Assembly: GCF_010993775.1 (NCBI RefSeq)
Contig: NZ_WOTO01000002.1
Span: 62,001-126,000 of the forward strand
DNA: 64,000 nt
Direction: 5' to 3'
Origin: Fodinicola feengrottensis
Lineage (GTDB): Bacteria; Actinomycetota; Actinomycetes; Mycobacteriales; HKI-0501
This document shows positions 16,546 to 27,000 of this stretch, piece by piece. A model generated the notes under the pieces. The model had not been told where the DNA came from, searched no databases, and saw nothing but the letters and a program-made list of their open reading frames with translations. How positions within the stretch are numbered: the stretch's first letter is position 1; every line of letters begins with the position of its first letter. Position numbers and translations under genes: made by a program.

Positions 16546-17756
16546 GTGACTGCCGTGACGGTGACTGTGGTCGGGGTGGGTGCGGACGGCTGGGACGGCC
16601 TGTCCCCGTCGGCCCAGGAGGCCATCCGCCGGGCGAAGGTGCTGATGGGCAGCGAGCGCCAGTTGGCCTTGGTGCCTGACACCGCCGCCGAGCGAGTCCG
16701 CTGGCCGTCGCCGATGCTGCCCGCGCTGCCGGCACTTATGGCCGCCCATCCGGATGCTTGTGTGTTGGCCAGCGGGGACCCGATGTTCTACGGGATCGGT
16801 GCGACGCTCGTACGACTGCTGGGGCCGGAGAACGTGACGGTGGTGCCGCATCCGTCGTCACTGTCGCTGGCTTGCGCTGGACTCGGGTGGGCGTTGGATG
16901 AGGTCGCGGTGGTCAGCGCGGTCGGTCGGTCGGTGGCGGCTGTGCATCCGGAGGTGCAGCCGGGACGCAAGGTGCTGGTGTTGAGCGCCGATGCCCGTAC
17001 GCCCGCGGAAGTCGCCGCGCTGCTGACCGCTCGCGGCTACGGCGACAGCCGGTTGTGGGTGCTTGAACAGCTTGCCGGACCAGCTCGGCGTACGCTCGAA
17101 GGCAGGGCCGCTAGCTGGGAAAACGCCGTGGTCGACGGGCTCAATGTGGTGGCGGTCGAATGCGATCGCGAAGGGCCGGTGCTGGCGCGTACGCCCGGAC
17201 TGCCCGATGACGCGTACGACCATGACGGGCAGCTGACCAAACGGGAGATCCGGGCGGTGACGCTGGCGCGGCTGGCGCCGGTGCCGGGGCAGTTGCTCTG
17301 GGACGTGGGCGCTGGCGCCGGCAGCATCGGCATCGAGTGGATGCGGCACCACCGGTCGTGCCGGGCGGTCGCGGTCGAAAGCGATCCCGAGCGGGCCGCG
17401 CGGATCGGTCGCAACGCCGAAGCGCTCGGCGTGCCCGGGCTCACGATCGTGGTGGGGGCTGCTCCAGAAGCGCTTCACCACCTTGAAACGACGACCGGAC
17501 GCGGTGTTCGTCGGCGGCGGGGGCGACGGTGCCCGGCGTGGTCGAGATCTGCTGGCAGGCTCTGCTGCCTGGCGGTCGGCTGGTGGTCAACACGGTGACG
17601 GTCGAGTCCGAAGGCGTGGTGGCTGGCTGGCACCAGCGCCTGGGTGGCGAGCTCGTCCGGATCGCGATCAATCGAGCCGGGCCGCTCGGCGGGTTCACCG
17701 GATGGCGGCCGCAGCTGCCGGTGACGCAATGGGCCATCACGAAAGGGACAGCGTGA
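16546..17756 (+). CDS. cobL: precorrin-6Y C5,15-methyltransferase (decarboxylating), CbiET type
   Basis: Bifunctional corrin-ring enzyme: an N-terminal CbiE-type tetrapyrrole methylase (VTVVGVGADGWDGLSP, then LASGDPMFYGIGATLVRLLG) and a C-terminal CbiT domain (DHDGQLTKREIRAVTLARLA, then LWDVGAGAGSIGIEWM). It methylates C5 and C15 and removes the C12 acetate carboxyl. Two slips near 17490 and 17525 break the CbiT part; the end continues PGVVEICWQALLPGGRLVVN. GTG 16555 is an alternative start. Its stop overlaps the GTG of cobM. Confidence 0.9.
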
Positions 17757-18589
17757 CCGTACATTTCATCGGTGCCGGACCCGGCGCGGCGGACCTCATC
17801 ACGGTCCGCGGCCAGGCGCTGATCGCGGCTTCGCCGGTGTGCCTGTACGCCGGCAGCCTGGTCCCGACCGAGTTGCTGGCATGGTGTCCACCGGGGGCGC
17901 GGCTGGTCGACACCGCCGATCTCACGCTGGATCAGATCGTCGCCGAAATGGTGTCCGCCGACACGTCCGGCTCGGATGTGGCGCGACTGTGTTCGGGTGA
18001 TCCGTCGATTTTCAGCGCGGTCGCCGAGCAAGCCCGTCGGCTGGACGCGGCTGGCGTCGCGTACGACATCACGCCCGGCGTAGCTGCCTTTTCGGCCGCG
18101 GCCGCGTCTTTAGGACGAGAGTTCACCGTGCCGGGAGTGGGACAGACGGTGATTCTGACCCGTACGTCCGCGCGGGCCACGCCCATGCCCGCGGGCGAGG
18201 ATTTGGCTACCCTCGGCCAAAGTCAGGCCACCATGGTGGTGCATTTGGCGGTCCAACGGATCGATCAGCTGGTCGCCGAACTCACCCCGAACTACGGCAC
18301 CGATTGCCCGGTGGCCGTGGTCGCGATGGCGAGCCGCCCGGACGAGGTGATTTTGCGCGGAACGTTGGCGGATATCGCCGCGCAGGTGCACGAGGCCGGC
18401 ATCAAACGTACGGCTGTCGTCATCGTCGGCCAGACCCTCACCGCCGCTTCTTTCCCCGACAGCCACCTGTATTCCGCCGCTCGCGTCGTACTTTCTGATG
18501 GGTTAGGTCCTAGGCAGTGTCTGGTTATTCCGCCGGGCGATAGCCGAGCCCAGAAGCCGGCTGCAGGCACCGTGGGAAAGCCCCCATAG
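17753..18589 (+). CDS. cobM: precorrin-4 C11-methyltransferase
   Basis: Tetrapyrrole methylase adding the methyl at C11 (CobM/CbiF): VHFIGAGPGAADLITVRGQA, CLYAGSLVPTELLAW, then ARLCSGDPSIFSAVAEQARR and the C-terminal ASFPDSHLYSAAR. The start GTG 17753 overlaps the cobL stop. The family normally ends close to SHLYSAAR; here the frame runs on and its last 27 codons, including the stop at 18587-18589, are read from a foldback element that begins at 18509. The enzyme itself looks complete. Confidence 0.9.
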   Translation: MTVHFIGAGPGAADLITVRGQALIAASPVCLYAGSLVPTELLAWCPPGARLVDTADLTLDQIVAEMVSADTSGSDVARLCSGDPSIFSAVAEQARRLDAAGVAYDITPGVAAFSAAAASLGREFTVPGVGQTVILTRTSARATPMPAGEDLATLGQSQATMVVHLAVQRIDQLVAELTPNYGTDCPVAVVAMASRPDEVILRGTLADIAAQVHEAGIKRTAVVIVGQTLTAASFPDSHLYSAARVVLSDGLGPRQCLVIPPGDSRAQKPAAGTVGKPP

Positions 18590-18677
18590 CGCTGCTATGA
18601 AGGCTTCCCCACGGCACCAGCAGCCAACTTCTGGATCTCGACTCTCATCCCCCCGGAATAACCAGACACTGCCTAGG
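18509..18677. mobile_element. 169-bp foldback (MITE-like) element between cobM and cbiD
   Basis: The ends are a 24-base perfect inverted repeat (CCTAGGCAGTGTCTGGTTAT and four more bases at 18509-18532; its complement at 18654-18677). The inner halves are also complementary with mismatches (for example CACCGTGGGAAAGCC against GGCTTCCCCACGG), so the whole element folds into one hairpin with arms of about 83 bases. CTAG at 18510-18513 and 18673-18676 could be a 4-base target duplication. No protein is encoded. It may act as a transcription stop for both convergent genes. Confidence 0.7.
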
Positions 18678-19743
18678 CGCGGCCGACGATGGTGCCGGCG
18701 CGGTCGATCACGACGATGTCGACGGTGACGGGCGCTCCGCGGAGGACCTCGAGGGCGGTCGTGAGCGCGCGTGCTGCGATGAGGTCGCCGAGGGGGAGGT
18801 TGGCGGCTTGGCAGAGGTGGAGGGCGGCGAGGGCGGTGTTGGCCGTACGCACCTGTTCGACCAGTGCGGGAGAACCGCCGGCGAGGGCGGTGAGGGTGGC
18901 GAGCAGGTCAGGGTTCACTTGCGAGCGGCCGGAATGCAGGTCGAGGTGGCCGTCGGCGAGTTTGGAGAGTTTGCCGATTCCGCCGGCGACGGGTGAGCCG
19001 CGGCACCGGATGTCGGCGCAGGTATTTCAGTACGGCGCCAGCGAAATCTCCCATGTCGAGCAGAGCGTCAGCGGGTAGGTCATAAAGAGCGGCGGCGACC
19101 TGCTCGGACGTGCTGCCAGTGCAGCCGGCGACATGCTGGTGGCCGGCGGCGCGGGCCACGTCGATGCCGCGCCGGATGCTGTCGATCCAGGCCGAGCACG
19201 AGTACGGGACGACGATCCCGGTAGTGCCCAGGATCGACAGGCCACCGAGGATGCCGAGTCGTGGATTCCAGGTCTTTCGGGCGATTTCCTCGCCGTTTTC
19301 GATCGCTACCTCGACAACGACGTCACCGGAGCCGCCATGCAGTGCTGCGCGACCGCGGCGAGGTGTTCGGTGATCATTCGGCGCGGCACCGGGTTGATGG
19401 CCGGTTCCCCGACCGGCAGCGGGAGGCCCGGTTTGGTCACCGTGCCGACGCCCGGGCCGGCGACGAAGGTAATGCCAGCGCCGCCGGGGCGTACGGTCAC
19501 GCTGATCACCGCGCCATGCGTCACGTCGGGGTCGTCGCCGGCGTCCTTCACGATCGCCGCGGTGGCCGCGCCGATCCGCAGCGATTCACGGGTGAGCGCG
19601 AAGGTGGGCCGCTGGCCGCGCGGCAGGGTGATCTGGACCGGGTCGGGGAAATCGCCGGTGAGCAGCGCCGTGTAAGCGGCGGTCGCGGCGGCGGTCGCAC
19701 ACGCGCCGGTCGTCCAGCCATAGCGCAGGCCCGTCGCTTTCAT
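18673..19743 (-). CDS. cbiD: cobalt-precorrin-5B C1-methyltransferase (several slips)
   Basis: CbiD, the C1-methylating enzyme of the anaerobic-type route. From ATG 19743 it reads [20 protein letters not shown], then [20 protein letters not shown] and [20 protein letters not shown]. After a slip near 19320 the hallmark [20 protein letters not shown] and [19 protein letters not shown] are seen. Further slips near 19215 and 18990 separate [20 protein letters not shown] and [20 protein letters not shown] from the C-terminal [14 protein letters not shown]. Restored length is about 357 residues. The stop lies in the right end of the foldback element. Divergent from cobK. Confidence 0.85.
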
Positions 19744-19774
19744 ATCCTTGTACGGTATGACCAGGGGTGATGCG

Positions 19775-20518
19775 GTGAGAGCGCGGGTCCTGTTGCTCGG
19801 TGGCACCGGCGAGGCGCGCCGGCTCGCGGCCGCGCTGGAGCACCATCCCAGAGTCGAGGCGATCTCATCGTTGGCCGGTCGGGTGCGGGAGCCGGCGCGG
19901 CCCGCCGGCGCGGTCCGGATCGGCGGCTTCGGTGGCGTCGAAGGCCTGTTGGATTGGCTGCGTACGAACGAAATCGCGGCGGTCATCGATGCCACCCATC
20001 CCTTCGCCAGCACCATGACCCGGTCGGCCGCGGCGGCGACTGAGCGGCTCGCCCTGCCGTACGTGGTGCTGCAACGGCCCGGGTGGGAGCCGCGCGACGG
20101 CGATGACTGGCACTGGGTGGACCGGGTCGGCGACCTGCCGGTGCCGGGGGAGCGGGTGTTCCTGACCACCGGCCGGACCGATGCGGCGGCCTTCGCGGCC
20201 AGCGACCGATGGTTCCTGCTGCGGTCGGTGGACCCGCCGGAGCCCCCGCTGCCGGCCCGGCTGACCGTGCTCCTGAATCGTGGACCGTACCCAGTGGACG
20301 GTGAGCTGGCGCTGCTGCGCGAACACCGGATCGACTTGCTGGTGACCAAAAACAGCGGTGGTCAGCAGACTGCGGCCAAGCTGACGGCGGCCCGCGAGCT
20401 GGGGCTGCCGGTGGTGATCGTACGTCGGCCGAAACTGCCCGCGGTGGCGATCGTCGAGACCGAGGCGCAGGCCGTTGCTTGGCTGGAAAACGTCATTCCG
20501 GATAGCGGCGGGGCGTGA
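19775..20518 (+). CDS. cobK: precorrin-6A reductase
   Basis: NADPH-dependent reductase CobK/CbiJ, about 248 residues, intact. It reads ARVLLLGGTGEARRLAAALE, SSLAGRVREPARPAGAVRIG, IDATHPFASTMTRSAAAATE and LLVTKNSGGQQTAAKLTAAR, the last two being family signatures. GTG 19775 has GGGGTGA upstream; ATG 19757 would add six residues. Its last 26 bases overlap the convergent cobIJ gene. Confidence 0.9.
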   Translation: MRARVLLLGGTGEARRLAAALEHHPRVEAISSLAGRVREPARPAGAVRIGGFGGVEGLLDWLRTNEIAAVIDATHPFASTMTRSAAAATERLALPYVVLQRPGWEPRDGDDWHWVDRVGDLPVPGERVFLTTGRTDAAAFAASDRWFLLRSVDPPEPPLPARLTVLLNRGPYPVDGELALLREHRIDLLVTKNSGGQQTAAKLTAARELGLPVVIVRRPKLPAVAIVETEAQAVAWLENVIPDSGGA

Positions 20519-21981
20519 AGACGACCGTTTCGCCGCCGCGCTGCACCGCGCGCGTACGGGACGACCCGACGATCAGCAGCGTCCGCATGTCCACATCGGA
20601 CGATTGCAAATCGGCCAGCCGGACGACTCGTACGCTTTCGCCGGCGCCGCCGACATCGCGGCCGATGACCACCGGCGTGTCCGGATTTCGGTGTTTGAGC
20701 AGGACATCCCGGGCCGCGGTGACCTGGTGCGTACGACTGCGGGATCCGGGGTTGTAGATCGCCACCACCAGATCGGCCTCGGCGGCCGCGGCCAGCCGCT
20801 GTTCGACCACCGACCAGGGTTTGAGCCGATCGGACAGCGACAACACGCAGTAGTCGTGCCCGAGCGGTGCGCCGATCCGGCTGGCGACCGCCTGGGCGGC
20901 GGTGACTCCGGGCAGCACGCGTACCGGTACGCCGGCGAAGTGCGGCTCGCAAGCCACTTCCAGAACCGCTGTGGCCATCGCGAAAACGCCTGGATCGCCG
21001 GAGGAAACCACGGCCACCTGGCGACCGCTGGCGGCTAGCTTCAGAGCCACCGCGGCGCGCTCCGCCTCTACCCGGTTGTCGGATGGATGCCTTGTCTGGT
21101 GCGGATTCGGTGGCACTCGATCGAGATAAGGTCCGTATCCGACCAAATCGTCGGCCTCGGCCAGCGCGGCTCGCGTTTCCGGCGTCAGCCATGGCTGTCC
21201 GGCCGGCCCGAGGCCGACCACGACGACCCCTGCTTTCTTTGGTGCTTCGGGACGGCCGCTGGGAAGCAGGGCAAGGGAAAAGTAGGGCACATCCGCCGGA
21301 TCCACTGTGGACAATGACGCGGTCCGTTGCTGGTCCGTAGTGGCTTTCTCGACGTACCAGGCGTCGTCCAGCCGGCCTGCTGCGGCGAGTGCGGCTCGTA
21401 CGCCCGCGAAGGTGCGGCCCAGCTTCACAACCGCGGCCGTATCGGTGTCGGCGAGCCGGCGGGCGAGTTCGGCCGGCGGCAAAGTTCCCGGCAGAATGGT
21501 CAAAACCTCGTCGCGCTCGGCCAGTGGCCGCCCTAACTCAGCGGCAGCCGCGCTGACCGAGGTCACGCCCGGCACAACTTCGGTGGGGTAGCGATCGGCG
21601 AGCCGTTTGTGCATGTGCAGGTAAGAACCGTAGAAGAACGGGTCGCCCTCGCAGAGCACGACGACATCGCGGCCGGCGTCGAGGTGGGTGGCCAGCCGAG
21701 CCGCCGCGGCCGTGTAGAACTCGTCGATCGCGCCTTGATAACCACCTGGATGGTCGGTCGTCTCGGTGGTCACCGGATAGACGAGTTTTTTCCTCGATCT
21801 GGCCGGCGCGTACGTACGGCTCGGCTATCCGCCGCGCGATGCTCCGGCCGTGCCGGGCGCAGTGGTAGGCGATCACGTCGGCGGCGCCGACTAACCGGGC
21901 TGCCTTGACCGTCACCAGCTCCGGATCGCCCGGCCCGAGGCCCACGCCGTAGAGCCGGCCGGCCGGTTTTCGTTCTGCCAC
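20493..21981 (-). CDS. cobIJ: fused precorrin-2 C20- and precorrin-3B C17-methyltransferase (one slip)
   Basis: Two tetrapyrrole methylases in one protein of about 496 residues, the fusion usual in actinobacteria. The CobI part starts LYGVGLGPGDPELVTVKAAR and, after a slip in a T run near 21785-21790, continues VVVLCEGDPFFYGSYLHMHK and VVPGVTSVSAAAAELGRPLA. The CobJ part starts VVVVGLGPAGQPWLTPETRA and has VAVVSSGDPGVFAMATAVLE and VVIGRDVGGAGESVRVVRLA. Part of the minus-strand operon cobG-cobH-cobIJ; the gap to cobH is 9 bases. Confidence 0.9.
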
Positions 21982-21990
21982 GGAAGGAAA

Positions 21991-22620
21991 TCACTCCTGT
22001 TCGGTTGCGAGGGCGTTGACCGCGGCCACCGCCATCGCGCTGCCGCCACGGCGACCGTGGACGACGACGATGTGTGCCAGGCCGCTCGGATGTTCGGCGA
22101 GTGCGCGCTTCGACTCGGCCGCACCGACGAAACCGACCGGCAGGCCGAGCACCGCGGCGGGCCGGCCAGCGCCCTCCTCGATCATTTCCAGCAGCCGGAA
22201 CAGCGCGGTCGGCGCGTTGCCGATCGCCACCAGCGAGCCTTCCAGCCGGTCTCGCCACAGCTCCAAGGCAGCAGCACTCCGGGTCGTACCCAGGTGTGCG
22301 GCCAGTTCTGGGACCCGCGGATCGGTCAAGGTGCAGATAACCTCGTTGCTGGCCGGCAACCGGCGGCGGGTGATGCCACTGGCCACCATCGCCGCGTCAC
22401 AAAGGATCGGCGCGCCGGCTCGCAGTGCTGTCCGAGCGGCCTTGCCCGCATCTGGTGACCAGGCCAAATCCGCCACCAGGTCAGTCATGCCGCAAGCGTG
22501 GATCATCCGTACGGCGACCTTCTCCAGCTCAGCCGGCAGATGGCTGAGATCCGCCTCGGCGCGGATGGTCGCGAAGGACCGCCGGTAGATTTCCGGCCCG
22601 TCCTTGAGGTAGTCGATCAT
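21991..22620 (-). CDS. cobH: precorrin-8X methylmutase
   Basis: CobH/CbiC, 209 residues, intact; it moves the C11 methyl to C12 to give hydrogenobyrinate. Seen: YLKDGPEIYRRSFATIRAEA, VAVRMIHACGMTDLVADLAW (with the catalytic histidine), GAPILCDAAMVASGITRRRL and AVLGLPVGFVGAAESKRALA. Its ATG overlaps the cobG stop (ATGA), so translation is coupled. Confidence 0.95.
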   Translation of the reverse strand: MIDYLKDGPEIYRRSFATIRAEADLSHLPAELEKVAVRMIHACGMTDLVADLAWSPDAGKAARTALRAGAPILCDAAMVASGITRRRLPASNEVICTLTDPRVPELAAHLGTTRSAAALELWRDRLEGSLVAIGNAPTALFRLLEMIEEGAGRPAAVLGLPVGFVGAAESKRALAEHPSGLAHIVVVHGRRGGSAMAVAAVNALATEQE

Positions 22621-23780
22621 CGAACCGCCCTGATTACCTGTGCTGCGACACCGACACCGACACCTTCGCTTCGCATCTGTCCGTCGACGGTCACGTGGTA
22701 GCCCAAGTCGGTCGCCACCACGTCCACCAGCGAACCCGCCGGCCGGCCACATCGTCGGGCACAACCCGACCAGTGCACCGGTCGCCGGCCCGGCGCCAAC
22801 GCCTTCGCGGCATCGGTGCGTACGTCCGCCAGCGCCTGCGCGCACCGCGGCTTTCCGGCGCAGGCCGTCACGCCCAACCAAGGTGAATCCGGGTCGGTGA
22901 TCAGGCCGGCCGTGGTCCGAATGCGGCCGCGGAACGCGACGCTTCGCCAAGGTGTGACGCGAAACTCGTCGGCGGCACTGATCAGCGTGGCACCTGTTCG
23001 GCGTCGAGGCGGCCCAGCGGCACACCGACGACCGACACGCCGTCGTACGCGCCAACGGGGGTTGGCTGGCGGCCGCTGAGGCGCGGCATCGAGGCTGGTG
23101 GGCGGCCCATCCGGCGGCCGATCGCAGCCGGACCATCGGCCAGTTCGGCCAGCCGCCACGCTGTCGAGCCCTGTGCGGCTCGCTCGGCCAGGAACGCCTC
23201 AGCCGCGCCACGTACGACATCGACGGCCTGGTCCGGGCGTACCCGCAGGCCGGTGTCCAGGCCAGCGAGTACGAGCGCGAGCTGGTCGCGGGCGACCGAG
23301 AGCAGCCCGATGTCCGCGCCCAGCCCGATCACATCGCGGCGTCCGTCGTCCACGACGAGCAGGAACCGGCCCGGCAGCTCGGCCAGGCCAGCCGTGTCAC
23401 ACAGCACCGTGTCGAGCATGCTGACCAGCGGAAATATGTCCAGCAAACCCTGGCCATCCCACCCGCTGAGCGGGCTGGCGATGATGTTTCGTACCCGCTC
23501 GTGGGACTCGGACGGCAGCAGGCCGGCGGCGCCGGCCAGCCTTTCGGCGAGGTCACCCCGCGCCGGCCAGCCCCCGGACCTGCACGTTTGCGCGCGAAGT
23601 CAACTCGAGAGTGCCGTCGCCCAGCTCGACCGCCGCATCGCGGAGCAAGGCAAGCTGCGCGGCGCTCAGGCGGCCGCCCGGGACCCGTACGCGAGCGAGG
23701 CCGCCGTCCGCGGCGGCATGCAGTCGGAGCGCTCCCGGACACCGGTCGACGGCGCCGTCACGCGAGGCAAGGGCGGACAC
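22617..23780 (-). CDS. cobG: precorrin-3B synthase (several slips)
   Basis: Oxygen-dependent monooxygenase of the sulfite/nitrite reductase fold. It starts at GTG 23780 with [20 protein letters not shown] and [12 protein letters not shown]. After slips near 23545 and 23450 it continues [20 protein letters not shown], then [20 protein letters not shown]. After another near 22990 it ends with [20 protein letters not shown], then [10 protein letters not shown] and [12 protein letters not shown], where the cysteines are iron-sulfur and siroheme ligands. Restored length is about 388 residues. First gene of the cobG-cobH-cobIJ transcript. Confidence 0.85.
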
Positions 23781-23875
23781 CTGCCGGATACTACGTGCCC
23801 GGTCCGGCCTGTCGTCGCTCCCTGACTGACCGGTTAGAGTTTGGCGGTCAGGCCCAACTTCATACCGCCACCACA

Positions 23876-23976
23876 GCGACGACGGTGCAGGAAGCCGGTG
23901 CGAATCCGGCGCGGTCCCGCCACTGTCATCAGGTCAGCTTCAGCTGACCCGTGAGCCAGGAACTGGCCGCCGTCGC
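23876..23976 (+). promoter_or_regulatory. cobalamin riboswitch of cobN
   Basis: Canonical B12 element: outer stem GCGACGACGG (23876) with CCGCCGTCGC (23967), then GGTGCAGGAAGCCGGTGCGA, ATCCGGCGCGGTCCCGCCAC, TGT and GTGAGCCAGGAACTGGC. B12 binding would switch off the cobaltochelatase gene. Confidence 0.93.
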
Positions 23977-23991
23977 TCTCTCGACCCGGGG

Positions 23992-24016
23992 CGCGGACCC
24001 CGAGGGAGGATCCGCG
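23992..24016 (+). promoter_or_regulatory. hairpin hiding the cobN ribosome site
   Basis: CGCGGA (23992-23997) pairs with TCCGCG (24011-24016) immediately before the ATG at 24017, placing GAGGGAGGA in the loop and stem. With the riboswitch 15 bases upstream this suits control of translation initiation, where ligand binding leaves this hairpin formed. Confidence 0.6.
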
Positions 24017-27000
24017 ATGTCCAGCGCCCGCGGCCAGATCTTGCTGCTCTCCACGTCGGATACGGACCTGCTGTCGGCGCGCGCGGCCGCCGTTGGCTAC
24101 CGGCTGGCGAACCCGGCCCGTACGACCGTTGACGACCTGCCGGCGCTGCTGGCCGGCGTGCGGCTGGTGGTCGTCCGCATTCTGGGCGGCCGGCGGGCCT
24201 GGGAGGACGGCCTGGACCACCTGCTGGCCGGATCGCTGCCGGTGGTCGTGTTGAGCGGCGAGCAAACGCCGGACGCCGAGCTGATGGAGCTCTCGACCGT
24301 CCCCATCGGCGTGGCCGCCGAGGCGCATGCGTACTTGGCGCATGGTGGTCCCGGCAACCTCGCGAACCTGCACCACTTTTTGTCAGACACGATTTTGTTG
24401 ACTGGCTTTGGTTTCGTGGCTCCGGAACCGATGCCGCTGTGGGGCGAGCTGGAGCGTACGAGCAACGGCTCCGGCCGGTGGTGGGTGTGCTCTACTACTA
24501 CCGCGCGCACCACGTGGCCGGGAACACCGCTTTCGTGGAGGCGCTGTCCAGCGCGATAGAGGATGCCGGTGGGCAGGCTTTGCCGCTGTACTGCGCGTCT
24601 TTGCGGACCGCGCCACCGGAAATGCTCGCTGTCCTGCGTAAAGTCGACACGCTGGTGGTGACTGTACTGGCAGCTGGCGGAAGTACGCCGGCGGCGGTGA
24701 CGGCCGGCGGCGAAGATGACGCCTGGGATGTCGGCGCCCTCGCCGAGTTGGACATTCCGATTCTGCAGGGCCTTTGCCTGACCAGCGACCGGGCCACCTG
24801 GGCGGAGAACGACAGCGGCCTGTCGCCCATGGACGTGGCTACTCAGGTCGCGGTGCCGGAGTTCGACGGGCGGCTGATCACCGTCCCGTTTTCCTTCAAG
24901 GAGACCGATGCGGACGGCCTGACGCATTATGTGGCCGATCCGGAGCGGGCCGCGCGGGTGGCCGGCATCGCGGTCGGGCACGCCCGGCTGCGCCATCTGC
25001 TGCCGGCGGCTTCGCGCAAGGTCGTACTGATGTTGTCGGCCTATCCCACCAAACACGCGCGCATTGGCAACGCGGTCGGCCTCGACACACCGGCCAGCGT
25101 GGTACGGCTGCTGGGAAAAAAAGATGCGGTCGGCCGGGTACGACTTGGGAGACGGGTTTCCGGGCTTGGCGGCCCAGGACGGCGACGCGCTGATGCATGC
25201 GCTGATCGCGGCCGGCGGCCAGGATCCGGACTGGCTGACCGAAGAGCAGTTGTCCGGCAACCCGATCCGGATCGCTGCTGAGGTTTATGGCTCCTGGTAC
25301 GCGACTTTGCCCGCCCAGCTAAGGCAAAGGATCGAGGAGCACTGGGGTCCGCCGCCAGGCCAGCTTTACGTGGACACCACCGGTGAAATCGTGCTGGCCG
25401 GCCTGCGCGCTGGCAACGTGGTCGTCATGGTGCAGCCGCCGCGTGGGTTCGGCGCGAATCCCATCGCGATTTACCACGATCCCGACCTGCCCCCAACGAC
25501 CACTACCTCGCCGCGTATCGTTGGCTGGCCGAGGAATTCGGCGCGGATGCGATGGTGCATGTTGGCAAGCACGGAAATCTCGAGTGGCTGCCCGGAAAAA
25601 ACTGTCGGAATGTCCGCTTCCTGTGGCCCGGACGCGGCTTTGGGCAACCTGCCGCTGATCTATCCGTTCCTGGTCAACGATCCGGGCGAAGGCACCCAGG
25701 CCAAACGGCGGGCGCATGCCACCCTGGTCGACCATCTGGTGCCGCCGATGGCCCGCGCGGAAAGCTACGGAGACCTCGCCCGGCTGGAACAACTTCTGGA
25801 CGAGCACGCGAATATCGCCGCGATGGACCCGGCGAAACTGCCGGCCATCCGGGCGCAGATCTGGACGCTCATCCAGGCCGCCAAACTCGACCATGACCTC
25901 GGTCTCGACGATCGGCCGCATGACGCCGAGTTCGACGACTTCCTGCTGCATGTCGACGGCTGGCTGTGCGAGGTCAAGGACGCGCAGATTCGGGACGGGC
26001 TGCACGTTCTCGGGGCTGCGCCGAGCGGGCCGGGCCGGGTCAACCTCGTCCTCGCGATGCTGCGGGCGCAGCAGATCTGGGGCGGCCGGCAGACCCTGCC
26101 CGGACTCCGCGAGGCGCTCGGCCTCGCCGAGGACGGGTCAGCCGCGCGGGTCAGCGTGGATGAGCACGAAAACACCGCACGCGCGCTCGTCGAGGCGATG
26201 GAAGACCGCGCTTGGGATGCGACCGCGGCAATGGAGACAGTCCACGCCGTTCTCGGTCGGCCCGATAAGACCGTGGCCGAGATCCTCACCTTCGCGGCCA
26301 CCGAGATCGTGCCGCGGCTGGCTCGTACGACCGACGAAATCGACGCTGTGCTGCACGCCCTGGAGGGCGGTTATGTCCCTGCCGGGCCGAGTGGTTCGCC
26401 GTTGCGTGGCCTGGTCAATGTGCTGCCCACCGGACGCAACTTCTATTCGGTGGACCCGAAAGCGGTGCCCAGCCGACTTGCTTGGGAGACCGGCCAAGCG
26501 CTGGCCGACTCGCTGGTGGCCCGCTATCGCGCGGACACTGGAGAATGGCCTCGCTCGGTGGGTCTGTCGTGTGTGGGGCACCAGCGCGATGCGTACGTCC
26601 GGCGACGACATCGCCGAGGTTTTCGCTCTGTTGGGCGTCAGGCCGGTCTGGGACGATGCTTCCCGGCGAGTCACCGGGTTGGCCCCCCTCGACCTGGCTG
26701 AGCTTGGCCGGCCGCGAATCGACGTGACCGTGCGGATCAGTGGCTTCTTTCGGGATGCGTTCCCGCACGTGGTGGCAATGGTGGACGACGCCGTCACTTT
26801 GGTCGCTGGCCTGCAAGAGTCCGACGAGGACAATTTCGTCCGTGCGCACGTACGCGCCGATGAGGCCGAGCACGGCGATTCCCGGCGGGCCACGCTGCGG
26901 GTTTTCGGTTCCAAGCCAGGCACCTATGGCGCCGGCCTGCTGCCTTTGATCGACAGCCGCAATTGGCGTGATAACACCGATCTCGCCGACGTCTACGAAA

